DNA of 35,360 nt, taken from positions 1 to 35,360 of the forward strand of contig JAAEZH010000049.1 of NCBI GenBank assembly GCA_018222965.1. The letters are read 5' to 3'. The position numbers were made by a program, and so were the translations under genes. The stretch comes from Bacteroidota bacterium. GTDB taxonomy: Bacteria; Bacteroidota; Bacteroidia; Chitinophagales; Saprospiraceae. The notes beneath the pieces were generated by a model. The model did not search any database. It saw only the letters and a list, made by a program, of their open reading frames with translations, and was not told the DNA's origin. Positions 7,329 through 19,200 of this stretch are shown one piece after another. Within the stretch, counting starts at the first letter, position 1. Each line of letters opens with the position of its first letter.

Positions 7329-8212
7329 ATAAAATCCTCGTAACGGGCAGTACCGGTATGCTGGGGCAGGAAATGCAAACCCTGGTGGCAGAAAATCATT
7401 CGCCTCGAGCGAAAAAAGAAGAAAGCCAATGGTCCTTCCTAAACAGAAATGAACTAGACCTGGAAAAACTCGAAACCTGTCCCGCGGTCCTGCAGGATGA
7501 GGAAGTACGAATTCTGCTAAACTTTGCCGCTTACACGCAGGTGGATCAGGCCGAAAAAGAAGCGGAAAAAGCCCGGACCATTAATGAAACCGGCCCGAAA
7601 AACCTGGCTCATTGGTGTCGCGAAAATGGCATCCGACTGATCCACATCTCGACCGATTATGTATATGGAGGAGCAGGAAATACGCCCTTCCGGGAAGATG
7701 CTCCGGTCAATCCGGCAGGGGTATATGCACAAACCAAAGCAGCGGGAGAAGCCGGCATACTGGCTACAGCACCAGACTCGATCATTGTGCGCACATCCTG
7801 GCTGTATGGGCCAAACGGCAATAACTTCCTGAATACCATGCTTCGTCTGGGCCGGGAAAAAGAAAGCCTGCAAGTGGTCAATGATCAAATTGGAAGTCCG
7901 ACATATACATTGGATCTAGCCGGGGCTCTAATCCAAATGATTGAAAAACTGCTGGAGGATAATTCGCGTTCTGGGGGTATCTATAATTACAGCAATGAAG
8001 GAACAGCCAGCTGGTTTGATTTTGCCTGGAATATCATGCAGGAGACCGGGCTGAAATGCCGCATTAGCCCTTGCTCTACAGATGCTTTCCCCAGACCTGC
8101 ACCCCGGCCTGCATTCAGTTTGATGTCGAAAGAAAAAATCCGGAATGACTTCGGAATTAACATCCCACATTGGCAAGATGGATTGCGAAGATGTTTGAAG
8201 CGTAAAGCCTGA
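7325..8212 (+). CDS. rfbD: dTDP-4-dehydrorhamnose reductase
   Basis: RmlD/RfbD reduces dTDP-4-keto-L-rhamnose with NAD(P)H to give dTDP-L-rhamnose, a precursor of surface polysaccharide. This 295-residue short-chain reductase has an N-terminal nucleotide-binding loop TGSTGMLGQE (7-16), NFAAYT (66-71), STDYVY (109-114) and the catalytic Tyr-x-x-x-Lys as Y134 and K138 in VYAQTKAAGE. RTSWLYG and the late segment RPAFSLMS, typical of RmlD, follow. The start codon overlaps the rfbC stop. No terminator is seen after it, and 120 bases separate it from the next gene. Confidence 0.97.
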   Translation: MNKILVTGSTGMLGQEMQTLVAENHSPRAKKEESQWSFLNRNELDLEKLETCPAVLQDEEVRILLNFAAYTQVDQAEKEAEKARTINETGPKNLAHWCRENGIRLIHISTDYVYGGAGNTPFREDAPVNPAGVYAQTKAAGEAGILATAPDSIIVRTSWLYGPNGNNFLNTMLRLGREKESLQVVNDQIGSPTYTLDLAGALIQMIEKLLEDNSRSGGIYNYSNEGTASWFDFAWNIMQETGLKCRISPCSTDAFPRPAPRPAFSLMSKEKIRNDFGINIPHWQDGLRRCLKRKA

Positions 8213-8332
8213 AAAACTATTTTCCTCCCTTTATCGTTGAAACCTTCGGAAGATGTCTGCTACGTGGCATTCCCGCTTGCCGACATTCAGATATTTAGGC
8301 GCTTTTGCTATCTTTTGAAAAACATTCTCGCG

Positions 8333-11050
8333 ATGAAGCGATACCTACTCTTATTCTTTAGCTTATTTTTTGCCACCCTTGCCTGGAGTACCCACAACCG
8401 GGCTGGCGAAATCCGGCTCGAACAAGTCGGTGATTGTACCGATAATCGGCTAAAAGCTACCATCATCACCTATACCAAAGCCAGTAGTGAAGCGGCCGAC
8501 CGCGATTCCCTGGAAATTTGCTGGGGAGACGGTTCTTGCGAAACCATTCCCCGGACCAACGGAAACGGTAATGGAGTTACGCTGGGAAATGATATCAAAT
8601 ACAATGAATACGTTGCCTACCACCAGTATCCGGGCAGCGGTAGCTACGATATTTCGATGACAGACCCCAATCGAAATGAGGGGATATTAAATATTAATAA
8701 TTCGGTACAGGTACAATTCCATATACAAACCAATTATACCTTTTTGGATTGTACCTTCGATGGCACAAATAGTACACCTACCCTGCTTCAACCTCCGATA
8801 GATATTGGCTGTATTGGACAGCCATTCATACACAATCCCAATGCGGTTGATCCAGATGGTGACAGTCTTTCTTATGAATTAATTGTTCCATTACAAGCCA
8901 CTAATACACCGGTGAGTGGGTACTCCTTCCCCAACCAGATCATGCCGGGAGCTAATAACAATCACTTCCTAAATGCTATTACCGGAGACTTTTACTGGGA
9001 TGCGCCCCAACAAGCGGGCGAATACAACATCGCCATGTACATCATCTCCTGGCGGGACGGGGTAGCGATAGATACTACGATCCGGGATATGCAAATCCTG
9101 ATTGAAGACTGTTCTGACAACCGACCTCCGACCATTGAAACCGTAGATGAGATTTGTGTGGTTGCCGGTGAGATTGTAGAGTTTGATGTCATTGCAGACG
9201 ATCCCGACTTTGGACAGGAGGTACAGCTTTCTGCTTTGGGGTATCCTTTGATACACCCTTACAGTCCGGCCGTATTCAGCGTAAGCGATGATTATGAAGA
9301 TCCTCCGGTTAACGGGGATTTTTTCTGGCAAACCACCTGTGAGCATATTGCTGATCAACCCTATACCGTGGTGTTTAAAGCCGTAGATAATTATTTATCC
9401 CCTACTTCCGGACTGGCCACATTAAAAACGGTGCGGATTAAGGTAGTTGGCCCTCCCCCGGAAGACCTGCAGGCAGAAGCAACCGCAAATGAAATAGAGA
9501 TCAGTTGGGAAAGCCCCTATACCTGTGAAGATGCCGCAGAGGATTATTTCTATACTTTCTCCGTCTGGCGACGGGAAGGGAGTCAGGACATAACCATCGA
9601 CACCTGCGATCCGGGCCTGCAGGGTCAGGGATATCAATTGATCATCACCAAAACACGGGATTTGATCAACGGCCGTTATCGGTTTACAGATACCAATGTA
9701 GAACGCGGCCGCACCTATTGCTACCGGGTTCTGGCACAATTTGCGCAATATTCCGGCCAGGGGCAACCCTTCAATATTGTCGAGAGCTTGCCTTCTGAGG
9801 AAATCTGTATCCAATTGGCTCGGGATATACCGCTCATAACCCATGTGGATGTAATGAGTACCAGCACGACTAATGGCGAGATGCAGGTCATCTGGACCAA
9901 GCCAAATGCCGTAGATCTGGATACGACAATAAATCAGGGACCTTATGTATACGAACTGCAAAGAGGAGATGGCCTTAGTCCGGCAAACTGGACAACAGTC
10001 TTCTCGGCAAGCAGTCCGACTTTCTGGGAGGCAAACGACACCAGCTATATTGATACCGGCCTGGATACCGAGTCTCGCCCCTACACTTATCGCGTGAATT
10101 TCTATGTGAATGGGGAATCGGAGGTCCTGGAGGAAGCTGTTCCTGCCAGCAGTGTGTTCCTCTCGATTGCATCCACTGATGAAACCAATAATTTATCCTG
10201 GGCCTTTGAAGTGCCCTGGTCTAATTACCAGTATACTGTTTACCGGCAGAATAATTTGCTGGAGTGGGATTCTATAGCTTCAGTAGAAGAGCCGTTTTAT
10301 TCCGATCAGGGATTGGTAAACGGTCGGGAATACTGTTATTACATTGAAGCATTTGGAGAATACTCGGTAGACGATATTGATGGGCCGCTTATCAATCGTT
10401 CTCAGGAAGAATGCGGTATTCCAATAGATACGATCCCTCCTTGTCCGCCGAAACTGGAAGTCAGCAATTTGTGTGACCAGGCTGTAAGTTGTCTGGAAGC
10501 CGAATTGAAAAACGATCTGGAGTGGGTTAACCCGATGAATATTTGCGAAGAGACCGATGATGTGGTCACTTACAACATCTATTATGCGCCAACCAATGAC
10601 GCAGAATTTGAGTTGATAGAAACGGTCACATTCTCCGGGGATACGACTTACACCCATCGACCGGATATTGGTATAGCCGGTTGTTATGCCGTTACGGCTA
10701 TTGATACATTCTTCAACGAAAGTGCGTTTAGCAATATATTCTGCGTCGACAACTGTCCGATCTACGAATTACCCAACACCTTTACGCCAAACGGCGATGG
10801 CGCCAATGATTTGTTTGTTCCATATCCATATTGCTTTGTGGACCGGGTTGAATTCCAGGTTTTCAATCGTTGGGGCGAATTGGTGTTTACCACCGAGGAT
10901 CCGGATTTAAACTGGGACGGCCGAAATCTGCGGGGTAATGAATTGCCCGATGGCACCTATTATTATGTCTGTCAGGTCTACGAACAACGAGTAAGCGGAA
11001 TAGAACCCGCTATGGATGTCATGAAGGGCTGGATTGAACTGATTCGATAG
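8333..11050 (+). CDS. Large secreted protein with C-terminal CHU_C (type B T9SS sorting) domain
   Basis: A 905-residue exported protein. The start at 8333 gives a clean signal peptide (MKRYLLLFFSLFFATLAWS, then THNRAGEI); in-frame codons back to 8237 would place 32 unlikely residues before it. The N-terminal half has Ig/PKD- or cadherin-like segments, including WGDGSCETIP and DPDGDSLSYEL. The middle has several fibronectin type III-like units (for example EIEISWESPY and RTYCYRVLA). The last 90 or so residues form the gliding-motility-associated C-terminal domain: LPNTFTPNGDGANDLF, FNRWGELVF, WDGR and LPDGTYYY. Family knowledge: this domain directs export and surface attachment by the type IX system. 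Many paired Cys are present. The ligand or function is unknown, and adhesion is only a guess. A strong terminator follows. Confidence 0.93.
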   Translation: MKRYLLLFFSLFFATLAWSTHNRAGEIRLEQVGDCTDNRLKATIITYTKASSEAADRDSLEICWGDGSCETIPRTNGNGNGVTLGNDIKYNEYVAYHQYPGSGSYDISMTDPNRNEGILNINNSVQVQFHIQTNYTFLDCTFDGTNSTPTLLQPPIDIGCIGQPFIHNPNAVDPDGDSLSYELIVPLQATNTPVSGYSFPNQIMPGANNNHFLNAITGDFYWDAPQQAGEYNIAMYIISWRDGVAIDTTIRDMQILIEDCSDNRPPTIETVDEICVVAGEIVEFDVIADDPDFGQEVQLSALGYPLIHPYSPAVFSVSDDYEDPPVNGDFFWQTTCEHIADQPYTVVFKAVDNYLSPTSGLATLKTVRIKVVGPPPEDLQAEATANEIEISWESPYTCEDAAEDYFYTFSVWRREGSQDITIDTCDPGLQGQGYQLIITKTRDLINGRYRFTDTNVERGRTYCYRVLAQFAQYSGQGQPFNIVESLPSEEICIQLARDIPLITHVDVMSTSTTNGEMQVIWTKPNAVDLDTTINQGPYVYELQRGDGLSPANWTTVFSASSPTFWEANDTSYIDTGLDTESRPYTYRVNFYVNGESEVLEEAVPASSVFLSIASTDETNNLSWAFEVPWSNYQYTVYRQNNLLEWDSIASVEEPFYSDQGLVNGREYCYYIEAFGEYSVDDIDGPLINRSQEECGIPIDTIPPCPPKLEVSNLCDQAVSCLEAELKNDLEWVNPMNICEETDDVVTYNIYYAPTNDAEFELIETVTFSGDTTYTHRPDIGIAGCYAVTAIDTFFNESAFSNIFCVDNCPIYELPNTFTPNGDGANDLFVPYPYCFVDRVEFQVFNRWGELVFTTEDPDLNWDGRNLRGNELPDGTYYYVCQVYEQRVSGIEPAMDVMKGWIELIR

Positions 11051-11068
11051 GTCATTCTGCCAATGCAT

Positions 11069-11110
11069 AAAAAAGGTCTGGAGGCAGCTAGTGCTTCCGG
11101 ACCTTTTTTT
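11069..11110 (+). terminator. Intrinsic terminator after the CHU_C protein gene
   Basis: The arms AAAAAAGGTCTGGAGGCA and TGCTTCCGGACCTTTTTTT pair around a short loop (about 11087-11091), with a run of seven T residues at the end. It begins about 19 bases after the stop codon. Confidence 0.9.
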
Positions 11111-11165
11111 GTCGGTCAGGCCGAATGATTACTCCTTTTTGCCAACCCAAGGGACCGTAGCTTGT

Positions 11166-11173
11166 TATCTTTG
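11166..11173 (+). promoter_or_regulatory. -7 promoter element (TATCTTTG) for ribE
   Basis: TATCTTTG matches TAnnTTTG exactly, 32 bases before the ribE start codon and just past the terminator of the preceding gene. The spacing predicts a leader of about 25 bases, too short for an FMN riboswitch, and none is seen. No clear -33 TTG at the usual distance. Confidence 0.55.
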
Positions 11174-11204
11174 CATTATTCTAAATTGCTACAACCTTTA
11201 GTAT

Positions 11205-11798
11205 ATGTTTACGGGAATTATTGAAGCCCTGGGCAAGATTGAAAAGATCGAAAAAGAGGGCACTAATCTGCACTTCACCCTTTCCTCTTCCATTTCAGAC
11301 GAATTGAAGATTGACCAAAGCCTGGCCCATGACGGTGTATGTCTAACCGTGGTAAAAATGGAGCCCGGCAAACATACGGTTACGGCTATTGAAGAAACCC
11401 TGAAACGTTCGCGTTTGGGCAGTTGGGAAACCGGATCTATGGTAAACCTCGAAAGGGCCATGATCGCAAATGCCCGGCTGGACGGACACATGGTCCAGGG
11501 CCATGTAGACACGGTGGGAACCTGTACTAAAGTCGAAGAAGCAGATGGCAGCTGGTATTTTTATTTTGAATACGAGCCTGCCCCAAACCGCATTCTTGTA
11601 GACAAGGGCTCGGTTTGCATCAATGGCGTTAGCCTTACCGTGGTTGAGCCCACCGATCGTTCATTCAGCGTAGCCATCATTCCCTATACATATGAGCATA
11701 CCAATTTTCACCAGTTTAAACCGGGAAGTACTGTCAACCTGGAATTTGATATAATTGGGAAGTATTTGGCAAAATATATGGAGGTATATAGAGTTTGA
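11205..11798 (+). CDS. ribE: Riboflavin synthase, alpha subunit
   Basis: Riboflavin synthase converts two molecules of 6,7-dimethyl-8-ribityllumazine into riboflavin and a pyrimidine product. The 197-residue protein has the usual two lumazine-binding repeats. The first begins MFTGIIE (1-7) and contains HDGVCLTV (42-49). The second begins GHMVQGHVD (94-102) and contains INGVSLTV (139-146). Length and internal symmetry fit the family. It has its own promoter and stands alone between terminators, so it is probably monocistronic; rpoC converges on it. The TGA stop codon lies within a GTTTGAG repeat array that begins in the last codons. Confidence 0.97.
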   Translation: MFTGIIEALGKIEKIEKEGTNLHFTLSSSISDELKIDQSLAHDGVCLTVVKMEPGKHTVTAIEETLKRSRLGSWETGSMVNLERAMIANARLDGHMVQGHVDTVGTCTKVEEADGSWYFYFEYEPAPNRILVDKGSVCINGVSLTVVEPTDRSFSVAIIPYTYEHTNFHQFKPGSTVNLEFDIIGKYLAKYMEVYRV

Positions 11799-11836
11799 GT
11801 TTGAGTGTGAGTTTGAGTTTGGGTGTGAGTGTGGGG
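11791..11836 (+). repeat. Degenerate GTTTGAG-type hexanucleotide array overlapping the ribE stop codon
   Basis: From the last ribE codons on, the plus strand reads a run of GAGTTT/GAGTGT/GGGTGT hexamers for about 45 bases. The ribE stop TGA is part of the first unit. Related arrays occur at 23745-23795 and 25456-25530. Confidence 0.85.
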
Positions 11837-11839
11837 AAA

Positions 11840-11881
11840 TAAAAAAGGCTGCTACCTGAGAACAGGAGCAGCCTTTTTTTA
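11840..11881. terminator. Bidirectional terminator shared by ribE and the rpoBC operon
   Basis: GGCTGCT-A-CCTG and CAGGAGCAGCC pair with one bulged A around an AGAA loop. The stem is flanked by an A-run at the left and a T-run at the right, so it can terminate both strands. It lies between the convergent genes ribE and rpoC, 17 bases from the rpoC stop codon. Confidence 0.92.
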
Positions 11882-11898
11882 TATCTAACCCGGAAGGA

Positions 11899-14800
11899 CT
11901 ATTCTTCCATTTCGGATTCTTCAAGCATTTTCTGGCGAGCCGTGTAAGCGTCATGTGCCTCTTGGGTTGTAACAAAGAGGTTTCTAAACTGACGGTGGCC
12001 AGTACCCGCAGGTATTTTCTTACCTACGATTACATTCTCCTTCAGGCCATTGAGCGTATCGCGACGGGCACCGATGGCAGCCGTACTCAACACTTTAGTG
12101 GTTTCCTGGAAGGATGCTGCAGAGATCCAGCTGTGTGTACCCAGAGAGGATTTAGTAATACCCTGGAGTAGCGGACTGGATGTAGAAGGAATCGCATCCC
12201 GGTATGTAACCGGTTTGAGGTCATTGCGCTTCAGGTAAGAGTTTTCTTCCCGTAGCTGACGCAGCGTAACCAGTTGACCTGGTTTGAGGTTGTTGGATTC
12301 GCCGGCTTCAGTAACGACCTTCTTGTCATAGATCCAGTCATTCTGTTCCACGAAATCCCACTTCTCAACTGCTTCGCCTTCGAGGAAGCTTGTATCACCC
12401 GGATCTTCGATCTGGACGCGACGCATCATCTGGCGAACAATTACCTCAATATGCTTATTGTTGATCGTAATACCCTGAGAGCGGTAAACTTCCTGAACGC
12501 CATTCACCAGATAAGACTGTACTGCGAATGGACCTTTAATATTCAGGATATCGCGTGGTGCTGTGGTACCATCCGAAAGTTGTGTACCTGCACGAACGAA
12601 GTCACCCTCCTGTACCAGAATGTGTTTAGACAATCCGATGAGGTATTTGCGTTTTTGACCGTCTTTGGCTTCCACGATTACCTCGCGGTTACCCCGTTTG
12701 ATTCGGCCAAATTCAACCACACCATCAATTTCAGACACAACGGCCGGGTTGGACGGGTTCCGTGCCTCAAAGAGTTCGGTTACCCGTGGCAGACCACCGG
12801 TGATATCCTGGATCTTACCAAGCTGGCGTGGGATCTTAACGATCTTCTGACCGGCAACTACATCCGCTCCATCTTCGATAGAGATGTATGAGCCTACCGG
12901 CAGGTTATAGTTACGGAGTTCTTCTCCTTTCTTATCAACGATCTTGATCATTGGAATCATCCGCTTATTCTTAGACTCCACGATCACTTTCTCTTCATAA
13001 CCAGTCTGATCATCCCGCTCAACGCGGAAGGTCTGACCTTCTACTACATTATCGAAGATCGCTTTACCCGAATATTCGGAGATAATTACCGCGTTAAACG
13101 GATCCCATTCACAGATTGGATCGCCTTTCTTCACTTTCTGTCCATCCTTCACAAAGAGGGTTGCACCGTAAGGAATGTAGTGTGATACAAACTGACGTCC
13201 GGATTCCGGATCTATCAGTCGAACCTCACCGGTACGAGACAATACCACATCTTCTTTCTCACCGGTTTCATCTTTATTCACTGTCGTTCGAATACCATCG
13301 AATTCGATTTTGGCTTCAAACTTGGAAGTGATCTCAGACTCCGTTTTCGATACAGATGCAATACCACCCACGTGGAAAGTACGCAGTGTCAGCTGGGTAC
13401 CCGGTTCACCAATTGACTGAGCAGCAATGATACCTACTGCATCACCCATTTCAGCATGGCGGCCGGTAGCCAGGTTTTTACCATAACACTTCGCACAAAC
13501 ACCCCGCTTCGTTTCGCAGGTAAGTACAGAGCGAATGTGTACGGATTCAACCCCGATCTCCTCGATGTGCTCGGCCATATCCTCTGTGATATAACCGCCA
13601 GCTTCGAGCAGTACTTCTTCTGTTTCAGGGTGTAAGATATCGTGCAAAGTGGTTCGACCCGCAATACGGTGAGCAAGTGGCTCGACTACTTTTTCATTGT
13701 CTTTGAGTGCCATTGTTTCGATTCCCCGCAAGGTATCGCAATCATCTTCGAGGATTACAACATCCTGAGAAACATCCACCAAACGGCGTGTCAGGTAACC
13801 TGCATCCGCCGTTTTAAGGGCTGTATCCGCAAGACCTTTACGAGCACCGTGCGTAGAGATAAAGTACTCCAATACGGAAAGACCATCTACAAAGTTCGAG
13901 AGAATTGGGTTCTCGATAATGGCGCCTCCGGTATCACCGGATTTCCGCGGTTTGGCCATCAGTCCACGAAGACCACACAGCTGCTTAATCTGCTGTTTGG
14001 AACCACGTGCACCGGAGTCAAGCATCATGTAAACAGAGTTGAAACCCTGTTTGTGCAGCGCCAACTCCCGCATGAGGTTGTCGGTTATTTGATTATCCGC
14101 ATAGGTCCACTTGTCAATGATCTGGTTGTACCGCTCATTGTTTGTGATAAGACCCATGTTATAGTTCTCCCACACCTCATCAACTTCTGTTTGTGCCTCC
14201 TGGAGCGTGTCTGCTTTAACCGTTGGGGTGATCAAGTCACCCAGGTTAAAGGACAATCCGCCTTTGAAAGCCCATAGGAAACCAAGTTCCTTGATCTGAT
14301 CGAGGAAGTCGGCAGTTACCGCAAAGCTGGTGCGGCGAATAATACCACCAATTACCTTTTTCAGGTTCTTCTTGGTAAGCAGTTGATTGATGTATGGTAC
14401 AGAATCCGGAACAGACTGGTTGAAAATAATCCGTCCGGTCGTTGTTTCAATTCGTTTAGGCTTCACTTCGCCATCTTCTTCGATAGGAACTCGCACATTG
14501 ATGTACGCGTGCAAATCCAATTGCCCTTCATTATAGGCAATGATTACTTCCTCCGGAGAGTAAAAGTGGCGACCTTCTCCCTTCACAACCCGATCCTCCG
14601 TAGAACGGCGGCCTTTTGTAATATAATACAGACCTAGTACCATATCCTGCGAAGGCAGGGAAATAGGAGATCCGTCCTGTGGGTTGAGCATGTTGTGAGA
14701 AGAAAGCATCAATACCTGCGCTTCCAGAATCGCACCATGGCTCAAAGGTACGTGAACGGCCATTTGGTCACCGTCAAAGTCGGCGTTGAAGGCACCACAT

Positions 14801-16203
14801 ACCAGCGGGTGAAGTTGAATGGCTTTACCCTCAATCAATTTTGGCTGGAAAGCCTGGATTGAAAGACGGTGAAGCGTAGGTGCCCGGTTAAGCAGCACCG
14901 GGTGTCCTTTTAGAATATTTTCAAGAATCTCCCAGATTACCGGATCTTTCCGATCAACGAGTTTTTTCGCAGACTTAACTGTCTTAACGATTCCCCGTTC
15001 GATCAGTTTCCGGATAATGAAAGGCTTAAACAGCTCGGAAGCCATTCCCTTTGGAAGACCACATTCGTGTAGTTTAAGTGTTGGACCAACCACGATCACC
15101 GAACGACCGGAGTAATCCACACGCTTACCAAGAAGGTTTTGACGGAAACGTCCCTGCTTTCCTTTCAGAATATCAGAGAGCGATTTGAGTGCTCTTCCTC
15201 CTTCGGCTTTAACCGCATTTGATTTCCGACTGTTGTCGAAAAGGCTGTCAACAGCTTCCTGCAACATCCGCTTCTCATTCCGGAGAATTACTTCCGGAGC
15301 TTTAATTTCGAGCAGACGTTTCAGGCGGTTGTTCCGAATGATAACCCGACGATACAGGTCATTCAAATCGGAGCTTGCAAAACGACCACCATCAAGCGGT
15401 ACCAACGGACGCAGTTCCGGCGGAACTACAGGGAGGTACTGGATCACAGTCCATTCCGGACGGTTCTCCACACGGGTTTGTCCATCGCGGAAAGCTTCTA
15501 CTACACGCAGACGCTTCAGTGCTTCAGACTTCCGTTGCTGGCTGGTTTCATTTGCAGCCTGGTGGCGAAGGTCGTAAGACAGGGTATCCAATTCGAGTCG
15601 CATCGTAAGATCGCGAACCGCATCGGCGCCCATTTTCGCCACAAATTTATTGGGATCCTCATCGCCCAGCTGTTGATTTTCAACAGGCAGGGTATCGAGA
15701 ATTTCCAGATATTCTTCTTCTGTCAGCAAATCCATTTTGGCGATACCGTCTTCTTCCTTGATACCAGGCTGAATAACGACATAACGCTCGTAATAGATAA
15801 TACTTTCCAGTTTCTTGGAAGACAACCCAAGCAGGTAAGCGATCTTGTTAGGCAGTGACTTGAAGAACCAGATGTGTACGACAGGAACCACAAGCTTAAT
15901 GTGTCCCATACGTTCACGACGAACTTTCTTCTCTGTTACTTCCACCCCACAGCGATCACAAACGATTCCTTTATAGCGAATACGCTTGTACTTACCGCAG
16001 TAACATTCGTAATCTTTAACCGGGCCAAAAATCCGCTCACAGAACAGACCATCACGTTCCGGTTTATACGAACGATAGTTAATCGTCTCGGGCTTCAACA
16101 CCTCCCCGTAAGAACGCTCCAGAATTTCATCCGGAGATGAAAGACTGAGGGTGATGTTGTCGAACGATTGATTTTGGATGGTTGCTTTTTTCTTAAAAGG
16201 CAT
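11899..16203 (-). CDS. rpoC: DNA-directed RNA polymerase subunit beta'
   Basis: The 1434-residue beta' subunit, which carries the catalytic magnesium site of RNA polymerase. The N-terminal zinc site is [13 protein letters not shown] followed by CDRCG. The active-site loop NADFDGD is at residues 473-479, with the three catalytic Asp at 475, 477 and 479. The second zinc site is [13 protein letters not shown], and the trigger-loop region [21 protein letters not shown] is intact (its first 20 residues are enough to identify it). The length matches Bacteroidota beta'. It follows rpoB by 50 bases on the same strand and ends the operon at the shared terminator 11840-11881. Confidence 0.99.
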   Translation of the reverse strand: MPFKKKATIQNQSFDNITLSLSSPDEILERSYGEVLKPETINYRSYKPERDGLFCERIFGPVKDYECYCGKYKRIRYKGIVCDRCGVEVTEKKVRRERMGHIKLVVPVVHIWFFKSLPNKIAYLLGLSSKKLESIIYYERYVVIQPGIKEEDGIAKMDLLTEEEYLEILDTLPVENQQLGDEDPNKFVAKMGADAVRDLTMRLELDTLSYDLRHQAANETSQQRKSEALKRLRVVEAFRDGQTRVENRPEWTVIQYLPVVPPELRPLVPLDGGRFASSDLNDLYRRVIIRNNRLKRLLEIKAPEVILRNEKRMLQEAVDSLFDNSRKSNAVKAEGGRALKSLSDILKGKQGRFRQNLLGKRVDYSGRSVIVVGPTLKLHECGLPKGMASELFKPFIIRKLIERGIVKTVKSAKKLVDRKDPVIWEILENILKGHPVLLNRAPTLHRLSIQAFQPKLIEGKAIQLHPLVCGAFNADFDGDQMAVHVPLSHGAILEAQVLMLSSHNMLNPQDGSPISLPSQDMVLGLYYITKGRRSTEDRVVKGEGRHFYSPEEVIIAYNEGQLDLHAYINVRVPIEEDGEVKPKRIETTTGRIIFNQSVPDSVPYINQLLTKKNLKKVIGGIIRRTSFAVTADFLDQIKELGFLWAFKGGLSFNLGDLITPTVKADTLQEAQTEVDEVWENYNMGLITNNERYNQIIDKWTYADNQITDNLMRELALHKQGFNSVYMMLDSGARGSKQQIKQLCGLRGLMAKPRKSGDTGGAIIENPILSNFVDGLSVLEYFISTHGARKGLADTALKTADAGYLTRRLVDVSQDVVILEDDCDTLRGIETMALKDNEKVVEPLAHRIAGRTTLHDILHPETEEVLLEAGGYITEDMAEHIEEIGVESVHIRSVLTCETKRGVCAKCYGKNLATGRHAEMGDAVGIIAAQSIGEPGTQLTLRTFHVGGIASVSKTESEITSKFEAKIEFDGIRTTVNKDETGEKEDVVLSRTGEVRLIDPESGRQFVSHYIPYGATLFVKDGQKVKKGDPICEWDPFNAVIISEYSGKAIFDNVVEGQTFRVERDDQTGYEEKVIVESKNKRMIPMIKIVDKKGEELRNYNLPVGSYISIEDGADVVAGQKIVKIPRQLGKIQDITGGLPRVTELFEARNPSNPAVVSEIDGVVEFGRIKRGNREVIVEAKDGQKRKYLIGLSKHILVQEGDFVRAGTQLSDGTTAPRDILNIKGPFAVQSYLVNGVQEVYRSQGITINNKHIEVIVRQMMRRVQIEDPGDTSFLEGEAVEKWDFVEQNDWIYDKKVVTEAGESNNLKPGQLVTLRQLREENSYLKRNDLKPVTYRDAIPSTSSPLLQGITKSSLGTHSWISAASFQETTKVLSTAAIGARRDTLNGLKENVIVGKKIPAGTGHRQFRNLFVTTQEAHDAYTARQKMLEESEMEE

Positions 16204-16253
16204 AATCCAAAAGGTATTAAGATCGCCCCGACGGAAACCGCCGGGACAGTTAA

Positions 16254-19200
16254 TTAATCAAATTTGATTTCAAGCGCCAATCCGCGCAATTCGTGTACGA
16301 GTACATTAAATGACTCCGGAATATTTGGTTCCGGGAGAATGTCTCCTTTCACGATTGCCTCATAGGCCTTGGCACGGCCGTTGATGTCATCCGACTTCAG
16401 CGTAAGCAGCTCTTGCAGGATAGTAGAAGCACCGAATGCCTCGAGTGCCCAAACCTCCATCTCACCAAAACGCTGACCACCAAACTGGGCTTTACCACCC
16501 AATGGTTGTTGCGTAATAAGCGAGTATGGCCCGATAGAACGCGCGTGCATCTTATCGTCAACCATGTGCGAGAGTTTCAGCATGTAGATCACACCTACAG
16601 TTGCCTGTTGGTGGAATCGATCACCTGTTTCTCCGTCGTAGAGGTAAGTCTGACCGTAGGAAGGCAAATTCGCTTTTTGGATATACTCTTCAATCTCATC
16701 GGATTTTGCACCGTCAAAGATCGGAGTACCAAACTTCATTCCCAGTTTTACACCGGCCCATCCAAGTACGGTCTCGAAGATCTGTCCGAGGTTCATACGA
16801 GAAGGTACACCCAGTGGGTTCAGAACGATATCTACCGGCGTACCGTCTTCGAGGAAAGGCATGTCTTCCATCCGAACGATCCGGGAAACAATACCTTTGT
16901 TACCGTGACGGCCGGCAAGCTTATCTCCTACTTTCAGCTTACGCTTCTTGGCAAGATAAACTTTAGCCAACTTGAGTACACCTGCTGGAAGCTCATCACC
17001 AATGCTGATGTTGAATTTCTCCCGCTTGTAGCGTCCTACTTCTTCATTAAACTTAATGCTGAAGTTGTGGAGCAGACGAGCGATCAATTCATTGGTATGC
17101 GCATCTTTGGTCCAGTTGCTGTAATCGACTGTTGCATAATCCAGCCCACGCAATACATTTTGAGAGAACTTGGTTCCTTTCGGGATAAGTACCTCATTGT
17201 AAATTGAACGTACGCCTTCTGAAGTTTTACCCTTCAGGAGGATCAACAACTTATCGATGAGAATAGTCTTCAATTCATTGGTGTTGATCGCATGCTGCTC
17301 ATCCAGCTTTTTGATCATCTCTTTCTCTTGTGCCTTTTGAACCTTGTCCTTTTTGGCACGAGCAAAGAGTTGCTTATTGATTACCACACCTTTGGTTGAT
17401 GGTGGTGCTTTCATAGAAGCATCCTTCACATCACCTGCTTTGTCACCAAAGATGGCACGAAGCAGCTTTTCTTCCGGTGTAGGATCAGACTCTCCTTTCG
17501 GAGTAATCTTACCAATGATAATATCACCTTCGCGAACCCAGGCTCCAACACGGATGATTCCGTTTTCGTCCAGATCCTTGGTAGCATCCTCACTTACGTT
17601 CGGAATGTCATTTGTCAATTCTTCTTCACCAAGCTTGGTATCCCGCACATCCATTTCGAAGTGCTCAATATGCAGGGAAGTAAAGACATCTTCGCGGACA
17701 ACGCGCTCAGAAAGCACGATTGCATCCTCAAAGTTGTATCCTTTCCAGGGCATGAATGCCACCTGGAGGTTTTGGCCAAGTGCCAATTCTCCATCATCGG
17801 TAGCATAACCGTCGCAAAGGATCTGTCCTTTATCTACGCGGTCTCCCCGGCGAACAATCGGCTTCAGGTTAATACATGTACCCTGATTGGTTCGGCGGAA
17901 CTTGATGAGTTTGTAAGATTTGCGGCTGTCTTCAAAAGAAACCAGCTGCTCTTCATCACTTCGGTCGTAGCGAATAACGATTTCGTTGGCATCCACATAC
18001 TCAACGATTCCAGGCCCTTCTGCATTGATAAGCATGCGGCTGTCACGCGCAACTTTCCCTTCCAGTCCGGTACCAACTACCGGAGAACTTGGACGAATAA
18101 GCGGCACGGCCTGACGTTGCATGTTTGATCCCATCAATGCCCGGTTGGCATCATCATTTTCGAGGAATGGAATCATGGATGCAGACACACCAACAATCTG
18201 GTTTGGTGCTACGTCCATATATTCGATCTCATCTGGTGTCAGTACCGGGAAGTCACCGTGTTCGCGGCATTTGATCCGATCAGAAAGGAATGCGCCTTTT
18301 TCGTTGATCGGTGCATTTGCCTGTGCGATACGCTTGAAGTCCTCCCCTTCTGCAGAGAGATATTTGATCGGATTCTTCAGATCCACCTTGCCCTTGTCAA
18401 CCGGGCGATAAGGTGTTTCCAGGAAGCCCATTTTATTCACCTTCGCATGAACACAAAGGGTAGAGATCAAACCGATGTTTGGTCCCTCCGGTGTTTCAAT
18501 GGTACAAAGTCGACCATAGTGGGAATAGTGAACGTCCCGAACCTCAAAACCTGCCCGCTCCCGCGACAGACCACCGGGTCCGAGCGCCGAGATACGGCGT
18601 TTGTGCGTGATCTCTGAAAGCGGGTTTGTTTGATCGAGAAACTGAGACAACTGACTCGTTCCAAAAAAGGAGTTGATCACTGAAGAAAGCGTACGTGCAT
18701 TAATCAGATCAATGGGGGTAAACACCTCATTGTCTCGCACATTCATACGCTCGCGAATGGTACGTGCCATACGTGCGAGACCTACTCCAAACTGAGAGTA
18801 GAGTTGTTCCCCAACGGTACGAACCCGACGATTGCTCAGGTGATCAATATCATCGATCTCTGCTTTCTGGTTCATCAAACGAACCAGGTACTGCACGATA
18901 GCGATAATATCTTCCTTGGTCAAAACCAGGGTATCCATGGAAATGTCGAGCTTCAGTTTGCGGTTGATCTTGTAACGACCAACTTCTCCGAGATTGTAAC
19001 GCTTATCGGAGAAGAACAACTTATCGATGATACCGCGAGCAGTTTCATCATCTGGTGGTTCTGTACCCCGAAGCTGACGATATATATAATTTACCGCTTC
19101 CATTTCAGAACTGGAAGGGTCTTTTTGCAGCGTGTTGTAAATAATGGTGTAATCTTCTGCGACATCTTCTTTCTGAAGAATTACATATTCTACACCAGAT

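Noticed and set aside
18600-18700. Possible rifampicin-resistance change in rpoB (Thr in DQTNPL)
   Set aside because: The key Asp, His and Ser positions are unchanged, and a Thr beside the Asp is plausible natural variation; no resistance can be claimed.
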